Shown here piece after piece: positions 7,435 through 7,515 of a DNA stretch of 7,515 bases; the first letter of the stretch is position 1, and each line of letters begins with the position of its first letter. The notes beneath the pieces are model-generated. The model had not been told where the DNA came from, ran no database searches, and saw only the letters and a list, made by a program, of their open reading frames with translations. Location of the stretch: positions 1 through 7,515 of the forward strand of contig CANRDA010000048.1 of the NCBI GenBank assembly GCA_947629285.1, written 5' to 3'. The stretch comes from an uncultured Bacilli bacterium (GTDB lineage Bacteria > Bacillota_I > Bacilli_A > RF39 > UBA660). Made by a program: the position numbers and the translations under genes.

Positions 7435-7478
7435 AAAAAATTACAAATAATTAAGTCAAATTATTTTGCAATTTTTTT
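7435..7478 (+). terminator. likely intrinsic terminator of the pilin-like gene
   Basis: AAAAAATT (7435-7442) pairs with AATTTTTT (7470-7477). After one A-C mismatch, CAAA pairs with TTTG, and after one bulged T, TAATT (7448-7452) pairs with AATTA (7459-7463). The loop is six bases. The 3' arm runs into seven Ts ending at 7478. It begins 14 bases after the stop codon. The stem is nearly all A-T, which fits this genome but lowers certainty. Confidence 0.5.
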
Positions 7479-7492
7479 CAAATGCCGTGTTA

Positions 7493-7506
7493 CGAACAAA
7501 TGTTCC
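7493..7506. promoter_or_regulatory. LexA (DinR) SOS box
   Basis: CGAACAAATGTTCC closely matches the Gram-positive LexA operator CGAACRNRYGTTYG: both GAAC and GTTC half-sites are intact with a four-base spacer, and the inner bases extend the dyad to GAACA-AA-TGTTC. It ends two bases before a TTGACA -35 box, the usual position for LexA repression of a SOS promoter. The regulated gene lies beyond the right edge. Confidence 0.75.
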
Positions 7507-7508
7507 TC

Positions 7509-7514
7509 TTGACA
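7509..7514 (+). promoter_or_regulatory. -35 box of a promoter running off the right edge
   Basis: TTGACA is a perfect -35 hexamer placed just after the LexA box. The -10 would fall outside the window. Its position implies a + strand gene repressed by LexA until DNA damage. Confidence 0.55.
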
Positions 7515-7515
7515 G

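Noticed and set aside
1..7515. Mycoplasma-type code with TGA as Trp
   Set aside because: All genes read through at normal length with TGG for Trp and no in-frame TGA is needed, so nothing supports reassignment.
1..7515. tRNA, rRNA, CRISPR array, insertion sequence or a DGR template repeat within the window
   Set aside because: No regularly spaced repeats, terminal inverted repeats with transposase, RNA gene signatures or second copy of the WWLRS-GVSPAF tract were seen.

Overview
The window is strongly AT-rich, uses the standard bacterial code as far as can be seen (stops are TAG and TAA, Trp is TGG), and carries an AddA-type recombination helicase, a Bacillus-type DNA polymerase I and a Gram-positive-style LexA (DinR) box. 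This points to a low-GC Bacillota, plausibly an uncultured gut Bacilli/Mollicutes-like lineage. That placement is inference; no rRNA or other taxonomic marker is present. All recognised genes lie on the + strand.

Layout: (1) 2-433, the 3' end of a conserved gene of unknown function cut by the left edge. (2) 441-3497, addA, 7 bases downstream and probably translationally coupled to it. (3) A short AT-only hairpin at the addA stop codon, then a promoter region and polA (3602-6172). (4) A 151-base gap with two competing inverted repeats and a TTGACA box. (5) 6324-7421, a 365-residue protein with a type IV prepilin N-terminus and a C-terminal domain resembling DUF6273 / C-type-lectin-like proteins. 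(6) 7422-7515, a long AT-rich hairpin with a T-tract, then a near-perfect LexA box directly upstream of a TTGACA -35 element, so the next gene to the right is probably SOS-controlled.

AddA and PolA are chromosomal DNA repair and replication enzymes, and the LexA box extends the repair theme to the right edge. The pilin-like gene stands apart. Its last ~110 bases switch to pyrimidine-ending codons between a WWLRS block and a GVSPAF block. This is the pattern expected of the variable region of a diversity-generating retroelement (DGR), in which adenines of AAY template codons are mutated. No reverse transcriptase or template repeat lies in the window, so this is a hypothesis. It is the most interesting observation here: a surface-exposed, pilin-anchored, lectin-fold protein whose tip may be hypervariable.
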